A DNA stretch of 64,000 bases, from contig CAVPCW010000010.1 of assembly GCA_963702555.1 (NCBI GenBank), forward strand, positions 62,001 to 126,000, written 5' to 3'. Positions 15,622-24,153 of this stretch are shown piece by piece. The notes beneath the pieces are model-generated. The model did no database searches. It worked only from the letters and a program-made list of their open reading frames with translations, and was not told the origin of the DNA. The stretch comes from CAMFLJ01 sp963702555 (GTDB lineage: Bacteria; Actinomycetota; Acidimicrobiia; Acidimicrobiales; Acidimicrobilacustridaceae). Every line of letters starts with the position of its first letter. The stretch's first letter is position 1. The position numbers and the translations under genes are program-made.

Positions 15622-17142
15622 ATGTCCGATGTACCCCCCACGTCGGAGGGGAGCGCCGAGTCGCCCCGTCCGGGGCGGCCCGAGTTCCGCCACGCCAAGC
15701 CTCCTCCCCGCAGCCGATGGGCCCTCAAGGGCCTCGGCATCGTCGTCGTCACGGCGATCGTCGCGGTGGTCGCCGTCGTCGGCTACGGCTGGTACCGGTA
15801 CAACCAGATCGGCCGCGAGGACCTCGCGCTCGCCGAGTCGGTCGGCGGGGTCCAGAACTTCCTGATCGTCGGGTCCGACACCCGCGCCGTGGTCGACCCG
15901 ACCGACCCCAACTACAAGGCCTTCGGCACCGACCAGTCGCCGCCCCGGTCCGACACGATCATGATCGCCCGGGTCGACCCCAAGGCGAAGACCGTCGACC
16001 TCATCTCGTTCCCGCGCGACCTGTGGGTGCCGATCATGCCCTCGGGTGAGTCCGAGCGGATCAACACCGCCTACAACGTCGAGGACCCTGGCCAGGACGG
16101 CGCCCAGCGCCTCGTCGACACCATCCGGGCCGACTTCGGCATCGACATCAACCACTACGTCGAGATCGACTTCGCCAGCTTCAAGGGCGTCATCGACGCC
16201 GTCGGTGGGCTCCCGCTCTACTTCGGCACCGGCGTGCGCGACCGCAGCACCGGCTTCTACCAGTACGAGCTCGGCTGCCAGACCCTGAACGGCGAGGCCG
16301 CCCTCGCCCTCTCCCGCTCCCGGCACCTCGAGTACAACACCAAGAAGGGCTGGGTCGACGACTACAGCTCCGACCTCGGCCGCATCGCCCGCCAGCAGCT
16401 GGTGATGCGCAAGATGGTCGACCGGGCCAGCGCCAAGTTCGGCAGCTTCGACCTGAAGGCGATGAACGACATCGTCTCGTCGACCTCCGACCAGCTCAAG
16501 CTCGACAGCGGCCTCAGCCTCGGCGACCTCGCCAAGCTGGGCAACGCCTTCAAGGGGTTCAGCGGCAGCCAGATCGTCAGCCACACGCTGCCGGTGTACT
16601 CGTACACGACCAACGGCGGCGCCGAGGTGCTGAAGATCGACGAGGCGGCCGCCCAGCCGGTGCTCGACATCTTCCGCTCCGGCGACGACGGCACCGTCAC
16701 CACGACCGCGCCGATGAAGGTCGCCCTCACCGTCAGCAACGGCAGCGGCGCCTCGAACCAGGCCACCGAGGTGAGCGCCCGGCTCAACTCGCTCGGTTAC
16801 ACGACCTCGATCACCGCGGACGCGCCCAAGGTCCAGACGAAGACCGTCGTGCGCTACGCCCCCGGCATGAAGCTGCAGGCCGACCAGGTGGCCCGCCAGC
16901 TGGCCGCCGGAGCCCAGCTCCAGGAGGACCCGTCGCTCAAGAACGCCAAGGTGAAGGTCGCCCTCGTGACGGGAACCGACTTCACCGGCGTGCTCGACGA
17001 GGCGACCCCCGCCACGACGACCACCACCGTCGAGGGGTCCACCTCGACGAGCGACCCGGTCACCACCGTCGACCCGTCGGAGGTCACCGACGAGGTCGGC
17101 TACGTGGACTTCGAGCCCCCCGAGGGCATCACCTGTGGGTGA
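15622..17142 (+). CDS. LytR-CpsA-Psr family cell-wall ligase with LytR_C domain
   Basis: 506 residues. A cytosolic Pro/Arg-rich N-terminus (1-33), one membrane span (about 36-57), an outside LCP catalytic domain (about 105-265: FLIVGSDTR, PPRSDTIMIARVDP, LISFPRDLWVPI with the pyrophosphate-binding Arg residues, LSRSRH) and a LytR_C domain (about 365-460: MKVALTVSNGSGASNQATEV). A Thr/Ser-rich tail follows. LCP enzymes transfer undecaprenyl-linked glycopolymers to peptidoglycan. In actinobacteria they attach arabinogalactan or similar polymers. The next gene starts inside its last codons. Confidence 0.92.
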   Translation: MSDVPPTSEGSAESPRPGRPEFRHAKPPPRSRWALKGLGIVVVTAIVAVVAVVGYGWYRYNQIGREDLALAESVGGVQNFLIVGSDTRAVVDPTDPNYKAFGTDQSPPRSDTIMIARVDPKAKTVDLISFPRDLWVPIMPSGESERINTAYNVEDPGQDGAQRLVDTIRADFGIDINHYVEIDFASFKGVIDAVGGLPLYFGTGVRDRSTGFYQYELGCQTLNGEAALALSRSRHLEYNTKKGWVDDYSSDLGRIARQQLVMRKMVDRASAKFGSFDLKAMNDIVSSTSDQLKLDSGLSLGDLAKLGNAFKGFSGSQIVSHTLPVYSYTTNGGAEVLKIDEAAAQPVLDIFRSGDDGTVTTTAPMKVALTVSNGSGASNQATEVSARLNSLGYTTSITADAPKVQTKTVVRYAPGMKLQADQVARQLAAGAQLQEDPSLKNAKVKVALVTGTDFTGVLDEATPATTTTTVEGSTSTSDPVTTVDPSEVTDEVGYVDFEPPEGITCG

Positions 17143-18694
17143 GGCCCGTCTCCTGCACCACGTCGTGCGGGAGGTGGCCGCCGAGCACCCCGACTCGGTG
17201 GCGCTGGTCCACGGTGACCGCCGGCTGAGCTTCGGTGAGCTGGCCGACAGGGTCGACCGCACCGCTCGCGTCGTGGCCGGTTGGGCGCCGGTCGGAGGCC
17301 GCATCGCCGCCATCGGGCCGAACCACACCGGTTGGGTCGACCTCTACTACGGGGTGCCCGCCGCCGGTCGGGTGCTGACCTTTCTCAACCACCGGCTGTC
17401 GGGCCCGGAGCTGGCGGCCCTCGTCGGGCGCAGCCGTGCGTCGGTCGTGGTGGGCGACGCGCACCACCTGGCCCGGCTCGGTGAGGCGGGTGTCGACCTC
17501 CCGGTGCTCGACTGGGCGGAGTTCGACGCCGCCCTCGACGCCGCGTCCGGTGGCCCGTTCCCCTCGGTCGAGGCCCTCGATCCCGACCCCGTCCCCGACG
17601 ACCCGGTCTGGCTGCTGTTCACGAGCGGCACCACGGCGGCCCCGAAGGGCGCGAGCCTCACGCACGCGTCGGTCCTCGCCGCCGTCGCCGCCAGCACCGC
17701 GGCCCGGCCGGTCGAGCCCGACGACGTCTACCTCTTCCCGTTCCCGCTCTGCCACGTCGCCGGGTACAACGTCGTGCACCGCCACGCCCACGGGCGCCCG
17801 GTCGTGCTGGTCGACGGGTTCGAGGCAGCATCGTTCTGCGCGGCCGTGGCGGGCGAGGGTGTGACCTCGACCTCCGTCGCGGCCACGATGCTCGCCGCCG
17901 TCCTCGACCACGTCGATGCCGAGCCGGCCGCGCTCGATCAGGTCGCCACCCTCCGGTCGGTCGCCTACGGCGCCGCCCCCATGGCCCCGTCGCTGATGCG
18001 GCGGGCGGTCGACACCCTCGGGGTCGAGCTCGCCCAGGGCTACGGCATGACCGAGCTCTCCGGCAACGCCGTGTTCCTCGACCCGGAGGCCCATCGGCGG
18101 GGCCTGGCGGGGGAGGAGCACCTGCTGCGCGCCGCCGGCCGACCCGCCCCCGGTGTCGAGGTCAGGGTCGCCGACGCCGACGACCACAGCCTCCCGACGG
18201 GCGAGGTCGGCGAGATCCTGGTGCGTGCGCCCCAGGTCATGGCCGGCTACCTCGACGACCCCGGCGCCACCGCGGCCGCTCTGCGCGGCGGTTGGCTGCA
18301 CACCGGCGACGTCGGCCGGTTCGACGAGGAGGGCCTGCTCTACGTCGTCGACCGGAGCAAGGACATCATCATCACGGGCGGGGAGAACGTCTCGTCGCGT
18401 GAGGTGGAGGACGTGCTGCTGACGGCCCCCGGCGTGTCCCGCGTGGCCGTCGTCGGCGTGCCCGACCCGACCTGGGGCGAGAACGTCTGCGCCGTCGTGG
18501 TGCCCACGGCCGACGGCTCCTTCGACCCCGACGCGCTCGTCGCCACCGCCCGCGCCCGGCTGGCCGGGTTCAAGGTCCCCCGGCACGTGGTCGTGAGCGA
18601 GGCCCTCCCGGTGAACGCCGCCGGCAAGGTCGTGAAGGCCGAGCTGCGGGGCTGGCTGGCCGACGACCCGGGGCGGCTCGGCCCCCGTCGCTGA
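17135..18694 (+). CDS. AMP-dependent acyl-CoA synthetase/ligase
   Basis: 519-residue class I adenylate-forming enzyme. Motifs: ATP-binding P-loop LLFTSGTTAAPKGASL (about 150-165), A5 YGMTELSG, A7 GWLHTGDVG, A8 YVVDRSKDIIITGGENVS and the A10 catalytic lysine NAAGKVVK near the C-terminus. It activates a carboxylate to acyl-AMP and then acyl-CoA. Chain length is not readable. GTG start overlaps the LCP stop by 8 bases, so it is co-transcribed, though the link to LCP function is unclear. Confidence 0.9.
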   Translation: MGEARLLHHVVREVAAEHPDSVALVHGDRRLSFGELADRVDRTARVVAGWAPVGGRIAAIGPNHTGWVDLYYGVPAAGRVLTFLNHRLSGPELAALVGRSRASVVVGDAHHLARLGEAGVDLPVLDWAEFDAALDAASGGPFPSVEALDPDPVPDDPVWLLFTSGTTAAPKGASLTHASVLAAVAASTAARPVEPDDVYLFPFPLCHVAGYNVVHRHAHGRPVVLVDGFEAASFCAAVAGEGVTSTSVAATMLAAVLDHVDAEPAALDQVATLRSVAYGAAPMAPSLMRRAVDTLGVELAQGYGMTELSGNAVFLDPEAHRRGLAGEEHLLRAAGRPAPGVEVRVADADDHSLPTGEVGEILVRAPQVMAGYLDDPGATAAALRGGWLHTGDVGRFDEEGLLYVVDRSKDIIITGGENVSSREVEDVLLTAPGVSRVAVVGVPDPTWGENVCAVVVPTADGSFDPDALVATARARLAGFKVPRHVVVSEALPVNAAGKVVKAELRGWLADDPGRLGPRR

Positions 18695-18772
18695 CCGCCG
18701 CCCCGCGTCGCCGACCGACGCCGGTTCACAGGGGCTTCACGTGTCAGACATCCCGCCGATCGGCGCGCTCCG

Positions 18773-18778
18773 TACCGT
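18773..18778 (+). promoter_or_regulatory. -10 box TACCGT for the P450 gene
   Basis: TACCGT ends 7 bases before ATG 18786. This fixes the start at 18786 rather than an in-frame GTG at 18741. Confidence 0.5.
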
Positions 18779-18785
18779 CGCCGCC

Positions 18786-19977
18786 ATGCCCGAGGCCACC
18801 GCCGACCGAGCGCGTCTCGACCCCCGCACCGAGCGCTTCCTGGCCGACCCCCACACCGTCTACGACGAGCTGCGCCCGGCCGGGGGCCTCGTGCCGGACC
18901 CCATCGGCTGGTCGACCATCTCCTACGCCGCCAGCGACGCCGCGTTCCGCGACCCGGCGCTGATCCCGGGGATCGACCCGCTGCTCGAGCAGCTCGGCAT
19001 CGGCGCCCTCTGGGGTCAGCGCGACCACACCCTCACCAACGCCGAGGACGCCGACCACCAGCGGCTGCGCCGGGCGGTCAGCCCCTGGTTCACCGTGCGT
19101 CGCATCGAGGCGCTGCGCGAGCGCACCCGGGCCCTCGTGGCCGAGTGCCTCGACCGCCGCCCCGATGGTCTCGACGTGATGGCCGACCTCGCCGACGTCG
19201 TGCCCGGGCGGCTCTTCTGCTGGATGATCGGGGCGCCGGAGGAGGATGCCGAGCTTCTCGCCGGCTGGTCGAAGCACCTCATCAGCGTGTTCACCGCCGA
19301 GCCGTCGATGGCCGAGCCGGTGCGCCGGGTGAAGGGGGAGATGGCCGACTACTCGGCCGCCCTGCTCGCCGAGAAGCGGCGACACCCGGGCGACGACCTC
19401 ACCACCGTGCTCGCCCGGGCCGAGGACGCCGGCGACCTGCTGGCCGCCGACGTCGGGCCGCTGCTCGAGGAGCTGCTCGAGCGCGTCGGTCGACAACACG
19501 GCCAACACCACCGCGCTGTCGGTGTGGACCCTCGCCCGGCGGCCCGAAGCGTGGGCCACGCTCGTCGCCGAGCCCGACCTGCTCGTCGACGCCCTCGAGG
19601 AGACCGGTCGCTTCGAGCCCTCGATCCGCCACACCATCAAGTACGCCCGCCGCGACACCGAGCTGCTCGGCCGGCCCATACCCGAGGGCACGTTCGTGAC
19701 CATCCGCATCGCGGCCGCCCAGCGCGACCCGGAGGTCTACGAGCGACCCCACGAGCTCGACCTGCGGCGCCGGCAGCCGTCGCCGCTGCTGTCGTTCGGC
19801 GCGGGTCGCCACTACTGCCTCGGCGCCGCCCTCGGCCGCATGGAGATCCAGGAGATGGCGGCAGGGCTGGTCGGGCGGTGGTCGGCCGTCCGGGTGGGCG
19901 ACGATGTGGACATGAACCTCAACGGGGCGGGCATCGTGTTCCGCCTGCCCCTCGAACCGATGGAGGACCGACGTTGA
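18786..19977 (+). CDS. Cytochrome P450, one frameshift
   Basis: About 396 residues when joined. The first part (to about 19488) holds DHQRLRRAVSPWFTVRRIEAL (C-helix) and EELLER leading to the I-helix. One extra base near 19480-19490 shifts the frame to VDNTANTTALSVWTLARRPEAW (I-helix), then the ExxR helix EETGRFEPSIRHTIKYARRD and the heme-binding loop FGAGRHYCLG with the proximal cysteine. All P450 landmarks are therefore present. The NTANTT I-helix is slightly unusual compared with the common AGxDTT. Substrate unknown. Ferredoxin and reductase genes are not adjacent. Confidence 0.82.
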
Positions 19978-20603
19978 GCGAGCCCACCGAGGAGGCCCCG
20001 GAGTGGGACCGCCCGATCCCGCACTGGTCCACCGACCCGTTCGCCACCCGCACGACCATCCACGGCATCCCGAGCGACGAGGTGCGCTCGGCCCTCCACA
20101 AGCACATCCGACTCGGCCGGGTCGAGGAGGCGATCAACACCGCCCTCGAGCTGGCCCGCACCGATGTGGACCACGAGGAGATGATGTGGTCGCGGCTGCA
20201 GATCCTCGCCGCCGAGGACGTCGGCATGGGCGACACGATGGCGCCGGCGATCGTGCGCTCCCTGCGCGAGGGCGTGCTCGACGCCGACGAGGGCTCCTAC
20301 GACCGCCTGGTGTTCGCGGCCCAGGCCGCCGGCTACCTGGCCCGGGCGCTGAAGGACCCGGTCAACGTCGAGATCATGCAGACCCAGCTGCTGGCCGAGC
20401 GGGCCCCCGAGATCCCGCCCGAGGCGATCTGCGTGCACACCCGCCGGGGCCAGGAGGCGGGGGAGACCATGTACACGTGGTTCCTCGGCACGCTGCAGAC
20501 CTCGCCCGAGGCCCCGGGCCGCGACCACACCTGGCGTGACCGGCTCGTGGAGGAGTACCGGCGGGTCGACCCGCCCCGGGAGCCGTCGGAGGGTGGGGGC
20601 TGA
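19974..20603 (+). CDS. RarA/MgsA C-terminal-like helical protein, TTG start
   Basis: 209 residues. The segment SALHKHIRLGRVEEAINTALELARTD followed by RLQILAAEDVGMGD resembles the C-terminal helical domain of the RarA/MgsA clamp-loader-like ATPase (pattern SALIKHIRGG...ASEDIGLADP) but has no AAA+ ATPase part. The TTG at 19974 overlaps the P450 stop (TTGA) and has GGAGGA 6 bases upstream, so translation is coupled. The role of a stand-alone copy is unknown. It may act in DNA-repair protein interactions (inference). Confidence 0.6.
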   Translation: MSEPTEEAPEWDRPIPHWSTDPFATRTTIHGIPSDEVRSALHKHIRLGRVEEAINTALELARTDVDHEEMMWSRLQILAAEDVGMGDTMAPAIVRSLREGVLDADEGSYDRLVFAAQAAGYLARALKDPVNVEIMQTQLLAERAPEIPPEAICVHTRRGQEAGETMYTWFLGTLQTSPEAPGRDHTWRDRLVEEYRRVDPPREPSEGGG

Positions 20604-20623
20604 GGGCCGAGCCTCGGCGCAGC

Positions 20624-22348
20624 TCAGTAGATGATCGTGTAGACGACGAACCGGGGGGCGACGGCCACGTCGGCCGACACCACCCGACCGGCGGCGTTGC
20701 CGGCCTCGACGACGACCAGATAGGTGCCGGGCGGGGTCGAGCACGTGCCGGCGCTCACCGTGCCGGGGCAGAGCGTCAGCGAGCCACTGGCCTGGCCGGA
20801 GAGGACGCGGGTGCGGGCCGGCCCGCTCCCGGTGTCGGTCCAGAGCCACACCTCGACCGTGTCGGCGCCGGTGACGCTCCAGGTCAGGGTCGGACCGGTG
20901 GCGGCCGGCCAGGTGGGAGGCCGGTCGTCGAGGGGTGAGAGCGCGAGCTGCACCGTCGGCGGGGCGAGGGTGGTCGGTGGGGAGGTGGTGCTGGTCGTCG
21001 ACGTGGGCTGGTTCGTGGGTGTCGTGGGGCCCGGCCGGGCGTCGGGTGCCGGGGCCCCGCTGCCGTCGTCGCCGGTGGACTCCGAGGTCGAGGGGGCCGC
21101 GGCCTGCAGGGCGGGCTGGTCGTCGCCGGTCGCCACGGCCCGGTCGGAGCTGCCCCGGGGCCAGGCGACGAGGGCCACGAGCACCACCAACACCGCCACG
21201 GCCGCGCCGGCACCGATCAGCACCCGGCGTGTGGTCGAGCCCGACGCGGTGCGGGCCGTCGAGCCGTAGGGGGCGAGCGCCTCCGGCTGGCCTGCGGGTG
21301 GCGGCGGGGGAAGGGGAGGGGTCGGAGCCGCCGCGCCCGGGGTCGGCGTGCCGGGCCCGCTGCCCGCCGCGCCGGGACCGGTGGCGGTGGTCGCGGTGCC
21401 GGTCGCGGCCGTCGACACCGCGGTCGAGCCCGACATCGGCACCCCGGACGACGCCAGCGCGCCGGCGACCTTGGCCTTGAGCAGCGCCGGGGCGGCGAGC
21501 AGGGGCAGGGCGCCGAAGAGGGCGGTGGGCTCGAGGCGGAGCCGGCGCCGCTCGCCGCACTCGTCGCAGGCGGCGGCATGGCGGTCGGCGATGGCGACGG
21601 CCTCGGGCCCGTAGGCCTCCACCCCGGCCGCGGCCAGTGCCGCCTCGAGGCGGTCGCAGGCCGGTCGCGAGCCCCGCCACAGCATCCGGGCCCCGAAGGC
21701 GGTGGCGAACCGGGCCCGGGCCCGGTGGCAGAGCTGGTTGGCCGCGTTGCGGTTGATGCCCATGACCTCGCCGATCTCGGCGGGGGTGAGCTCGTAGCGC
21801 AGCTGGAGGTCGAGGGCCTCGGCGTCGCGATCGGAGAGGGCGGCGGTGGCCTCCCGGACGAGGGCGGCGATCTCGGCGTCCTGGGCGGCGACCTCGGGGC
21901 GCTCGGCCCGCGACAGCCGGGCACCGACCTCGAGACCGGTCGGGGCGGCGTCGAGGCCGCTGCCCGTGCCCTCGATCACCGCCAGACCTCCGTCGTCGAC
22001 GGGCGTGCTGCGGGCCTCGGTGCCGGCGCGGTCGTAGGAGCGGTTGCGGGCGATGCGGAGCAGCCAGCCGCCGAAGGACGCGGGGTCGCGCAGGCCGTCG
22101 AGCGAGCGCCACGCGGTGAGGAAGCAGTCCTGGCAGACCTCCTCGGCGATGTCCCTGTCACGGACGATGCGCACGACGAGGGCGTGGACGCGGTCGAACC
22201 AGGCGTCGTAGAGGCGTCCGAAGGCGTCCGGGTCGCCCGCCCGCGCGGCCGTGACCAGTTCGGCGTCCCTGGCCCGGTCGGCGGCGTGCGACGCGGAGCC
22301 CGGCGCGGCCGGTCCGTCGTCGTCGCTGATCGGCCCAGTCTGTCCCAT
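20624..22348 (-). CDS. ECF sigma factor fused to ZAS anti-sigma motif, membrane span and outside Ig-like domain
   Basis: 574 residues. Order: sigma-70 region 2 (about 27-100, with DAFGRLYDAWFDRVHALV and EEVCQDCFLTAW), region 4 (about 165-215, LSDRDAEALDLQLRYELTPAEIGEVMGI with its helix-turn-helix), then a zinc-binding anti-sigma-like HxxxCxxC (H257, C261, C264). A Pro/Thr/Gly-rich linker, one membrane span (about 376-396), a second Thr/Pro linker, and an extracytoplasmic Ig-like domain (about 465-574) with cysteines 527 and 536 follow. ECF sigma factors normally have separate anti-sigma partners. Here the parts appear joined in one chain. The upstream region carries a bipartite ECF-type promoter shared with the divergent lipoprotein. 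Confidence 0.85.
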   Translation of the reverse strand: MGQTGPISDDDGPAAPGSASHAADRARDAELVTAARAGDPDAFGRLYDAWFDRVHALVVRIVRDRDIAEEVCQDCFLTAWRSLDGLRDPASFGGWLLRIARNRSYDRAGTEARSTPVDDGGLAVIEGTGSGLDAAPTGLEVGARLSRAERPEVAAQDAEIAALVREATAALSDRDAEALDLQLRYELTPAEIGEVMGINRNAANQLCHRARARFATAFGARMLWRGSRPACDRLEAALAAAGVEAYGPEAVAIADRHAAACDECGERRRLRLEPTALFGALPLLAAPALLKAKVAGALASSGVPMSGSTAVSTAATGTATTATGPGAAGSGPGTPTPGAAAPTPPLPPPPPAGQPEALAPYGSTARTASGSTTRRVLIGAGAAVAVLVVLVALVAWPRGSSDRAVATGDDQPALQAAAPSTSESTGDDGSGAPAPDARPGPTTPTNQPTSTTSTTSPPTTLAPPTVQLALSPLDDRPPTWPAATGPTLTWSVTGADTVEVWLWTDTGSGPARTRVLSGQASGSLTLCPGTVSAGTCSTPPGTYLVVVEAGNAAGRVVSADVAVAPRFVVYTIIY

Positions 22349-22386
22349 GGGCTCTCCGCTCGTTCGTTCCGTGTGCTCACGACGGA

Positions 22387-22418
22387 CCTGACGATCTCGA
22401 CCCCTGTGCGCTTACAGG
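22387..22418 (-). promoter_or_regulatory. ECF-type promoter of the sigma-fusion gene
   Basis: Minus strand: CCTGTAAGCG at 22418-22409, 15 bases, then CGTCAGG at 22393-22387. The CGTC core matches the usual -10 of ECF promoters. The gene starts 38 bases further on. The same motif pair occurs in the divergent promoter at 22518, which suggests the sigma factor drives its own gene. Confidence 0.6.
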
Positions 22419-22517
22419 GGCGGTCGAGCCGGACCGAGGTCCGGGCGGACGCTCGAAACGGATGCGAGACTCGCCTCCGGCCCGTTCCGGATCATGTGAC
22501 GAACGTCATAGTCGGGG

Positions 22518-22548
22518 CCTGTAAGCGTGAGCTGTCCCGGTCGTCAGG
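22518..22548 (+). promoter_or_regulatory. ECF-type promoter of the divergent lipoprotein gene
   Basis: CCTGTAAGCG at 22518-22527, 14 bases, then CGTCAGG at 22542-22548. Both motifs match those upstream of the sigma gene at nearly the same spacing (14 versus 15). The ATG is at 22602 with a Shine-Dalgarno AGGGAGA. Confidence 0.6.
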
Positions 22549-22601
22549 ACCGCCATCGCCTCGCCGGGCCCCCGGCGGAGCCCGAACCAGGGAGACCCAC
22601 G

Positions 22602-23189
22602 ATGACCGAGACCACGACCTCCACCTCGAACCGCAACGACCGCACCAACCGCCGCCTGGGCCGCATCGTCGCCGCCTGCTCGCTCGCCGTCGTGCTCGGC
22701 GGCGTCGCCGTGGGCTGCTCCGACGACAACAAGGACGCCGTGAGCACCGACACCCTCGCCGGCGGCCTCAGCGCCACGACCTCCACCACCGTCACCGACG
22801 CCGCCTCGACGTCGGGCGGCTCCACGTCCGGCGGCTCGTCCTCGGGTGGTTCGTCGTCGGGTGGCTCGTCCTCCGGGGGCTCCAGCACCTCGAAGCCCGT
22901 GATCGACAGCTTCACCACCCCCGAGAGCATCGACTGCCACAACGGCAACCTCCAGAACTTCACCGCCAAGTGGTCGACCACCAACGCCACCAAGGTCACC
23001 ATCTCGATCGACGGCCCCGGGGTGTACGACACCTACGGCCCCTCGGGTGAGGCGACCCTGCCGTTCAACTGCTCGAGCTCGCACACCTTCCTGCTCACGG
23101 CCTACAGCGCCGACGGCAGCACCACCACCCAGCAGGTCACCCTCCAGCCCCGCAACGTGCAGAGCCAGACCCCCGACACCACGGTCTGA
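22602..23189 (+). CDS. Lipoprotein with Ig-like domain, probable partner of the sigma fusion
   Basis: 195 residues. Signal peptide with lipobox VAVGC (C39), a SGG/SSGG low-complexity linker (about 75-100), then an Ig-like domain (about 102-190) with KWSTTNATKVTISI, two cysteines and a C-terminal FLLTAYSADGSTTTQQVTLQPR. The pattern W-S-x-T-x-A...C...PR matches the outside domain of the divergent sigma-fusion protein (TWSVTGADTVEVWL...VAVAPR). ATG 22602 has a good Shine-Dalgarno, and the earlier in-frame GTG would disrupt the signal peptide. Function of the pair: envelope sensing (inference). Confidence 0.78.
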   Translation: MTETTTSTSNRNDRTNRRLGRIVAACSLAVVLGGVAVGCSDDNKDAVSTDTLAGGLSATTSTTVTDAASTSGGSTSGGSSSGGSSSGGSSSGGSSTSKPVIDSFTTPESIDCHNGNLQNFTAKWSTTNATKVTISIDGPGVYDTYGPSGEATLPFNCSSSHTFLLTAYSADGSTTTQQVTLQPRNVQSQTPDTTV

Positions 23190-23223
23190 CCCACGGGCCG
23201 CCGGAGCGGCGAAGCGACTCGGA

Positions 23224-23252
23224 CGGGCCCCGGCGATCGTCGTCGGGGCCCG
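23224..23252 (+). terminator. Hairpin after the Ig-like lipoprotein gene
   Basis: 9-bp stem CGGGCCCCG/CGGGGCCCG with an 11-base loop, 34 bases after the stop. Confidence 0.55.
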
Positions 23253-23288
23253 GCCGCGTCCGCCCGCCCCTCGCCGGGCCCGGCTCGG

Positions 23289-23294
23289 TAGCGT
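23289..23294 (+). promoter_or_regulatory. -10 box TAGCGT for the MDMPI-type gene
   Basis: TAGCGT ends 7 bases before ATG 23302, leaderless-type spacing. Confidence 0.5.
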
Positions 23295-23301
23295 GCCCGC
23301 C

Positions 23302-24063
23302 ATGTCCGACGCCATCGCCGCCCTCCAGTCCTCGGTCGAGCGCCTCGCCGCTCTCGTCGCCCCGCTCGACGACGACGCCATCGTCGCCCAGGCCCACCCG
23401 ACCGACTGGACGATCGCCCACGTGCTCTCCCACCTCGGGTCCGGCGCGGTGATCTTCTCGAGGCGCATCGCCGACGGCCTCGCCGGCGTCGACACGCCCG
23501 ACGACTTCAACGCCTCGGTGTGGGCCGAGTGGGACGCCAAGTCGCCCCGCGCTCAGGTCGACGACGCCCTGGTGGCCGACGCCGCCTTCGCCGCCCAGGT
23601 GGCGGCGGTGCCGCAGGCCGACCGCGACCGCTTCACCACGGCCTTCGGGCCCATGACGATCGGCTTCGACCAGGCGGTCGGGATGCGCCTCAGCGAGCAC
23701 CTCCTGCACGAGTGGGACGTCCGGGTCACCCTCGACCCGTCCGCCGCGCTGGCGCCCGATGGTGCTGCCCACGTGATCGGCAACCTCGGCCCGATCGTGG
23801 CGTTCGCCGGCAAGCCGACCGGCGGTTCGGACACCGTCGTGATCGCCACCACCGAACCGGAGGGGCAGTGGGCCGTCACCACCACCCCCGACGGGGTGAG
23901 CTTCGACCGCATCGACACGTGGGACCAGGTCCACGTCACCATGCCCACCGAAGCGCTCGTGCGCCTGATCTACGGCCGCCTCTCGCCGGAGCACACGCCG
24001 GAGTCGGTCGAGGCCGACGCCGAGACGCTGCACCGGCTCCGGGCGACGTTCCCCGGCTTCTGA
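23302..24063 (+). CDS. Maleylpyruvate isomerase/DinB-like family protein
   Basis: 253 residues of the actinobacterial MDMPI N-terminal (DinB-fold) group: SSVERLAALVAPLDDDAIVAQAHPTDWTIAHVLSHLG with metal-ligand histidine (HVLSHLG), and SEHLLHEWDVRV with the second His pair. Members are often mycothiol-dependent enzymes or of unknown use. The C-terminal part (from about 165) is the alpha/beta SCP2-like half. A related gene lies at 34.6 kb. Actual substrate unknown. Confidence 0.78.
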   Translation: MSDAIAALQSSVERLAALVAPLDDDAIVAQAHPTDWTIAHVLSHLGSGAVIFSRRIADGLAGVDTPDDFNASVWAEWDAKSPRAQVDDALVADAAFAAQVAAVPQADRDRFTTAFGPMTIGFDQAVGMRLSEHLLHEWDVRVTLDPSAALAPDGAAHVIGNLGPIVAFAGKPTGGSDTVVIATTEPEGQWAVTTTPDGVSFDRIDTWDQVHVTMPTEALVRLIYGRLSPEHTPESVEADAETLHRLRATFPGF

Positions 24064-24102
24064 CCAAGGACCCTGGCGCCGGTCACGGCGATGCCCGAGA
24101 GT

Positions 24103-24116
24103 GAAACCTCGTTCTA
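24103..24116. promoter_or_regulatory. Imperfect palindrome upstream of the amidohydrolase gene
   Basis: GAAACCTCGTTCTA, an AAC-ctc-GTT core like sites bound by some TetR-family lipid regulators. Only half of the arms match, so this is a weak call. Confidence 0.25.
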
Positions 24117-24153
24117 TTCAGCCGCGCGCCGGCTCGACCGAGGAGTCCACACG

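Noticed and set aside
14311..17328. 1005-codon minus-strand open frame
   Set aside because: Shadow of the acyl-CoA dehydrogenase and LCP genes, with repetitive Gly/Asp/Val composition and no motif.
22830..22895. Possible small tandem repeat in the lipoprotein gene
   Set aside because: It is coding low-complexity SGG/SSGG linker, not a CRISPR or mobile repeat.
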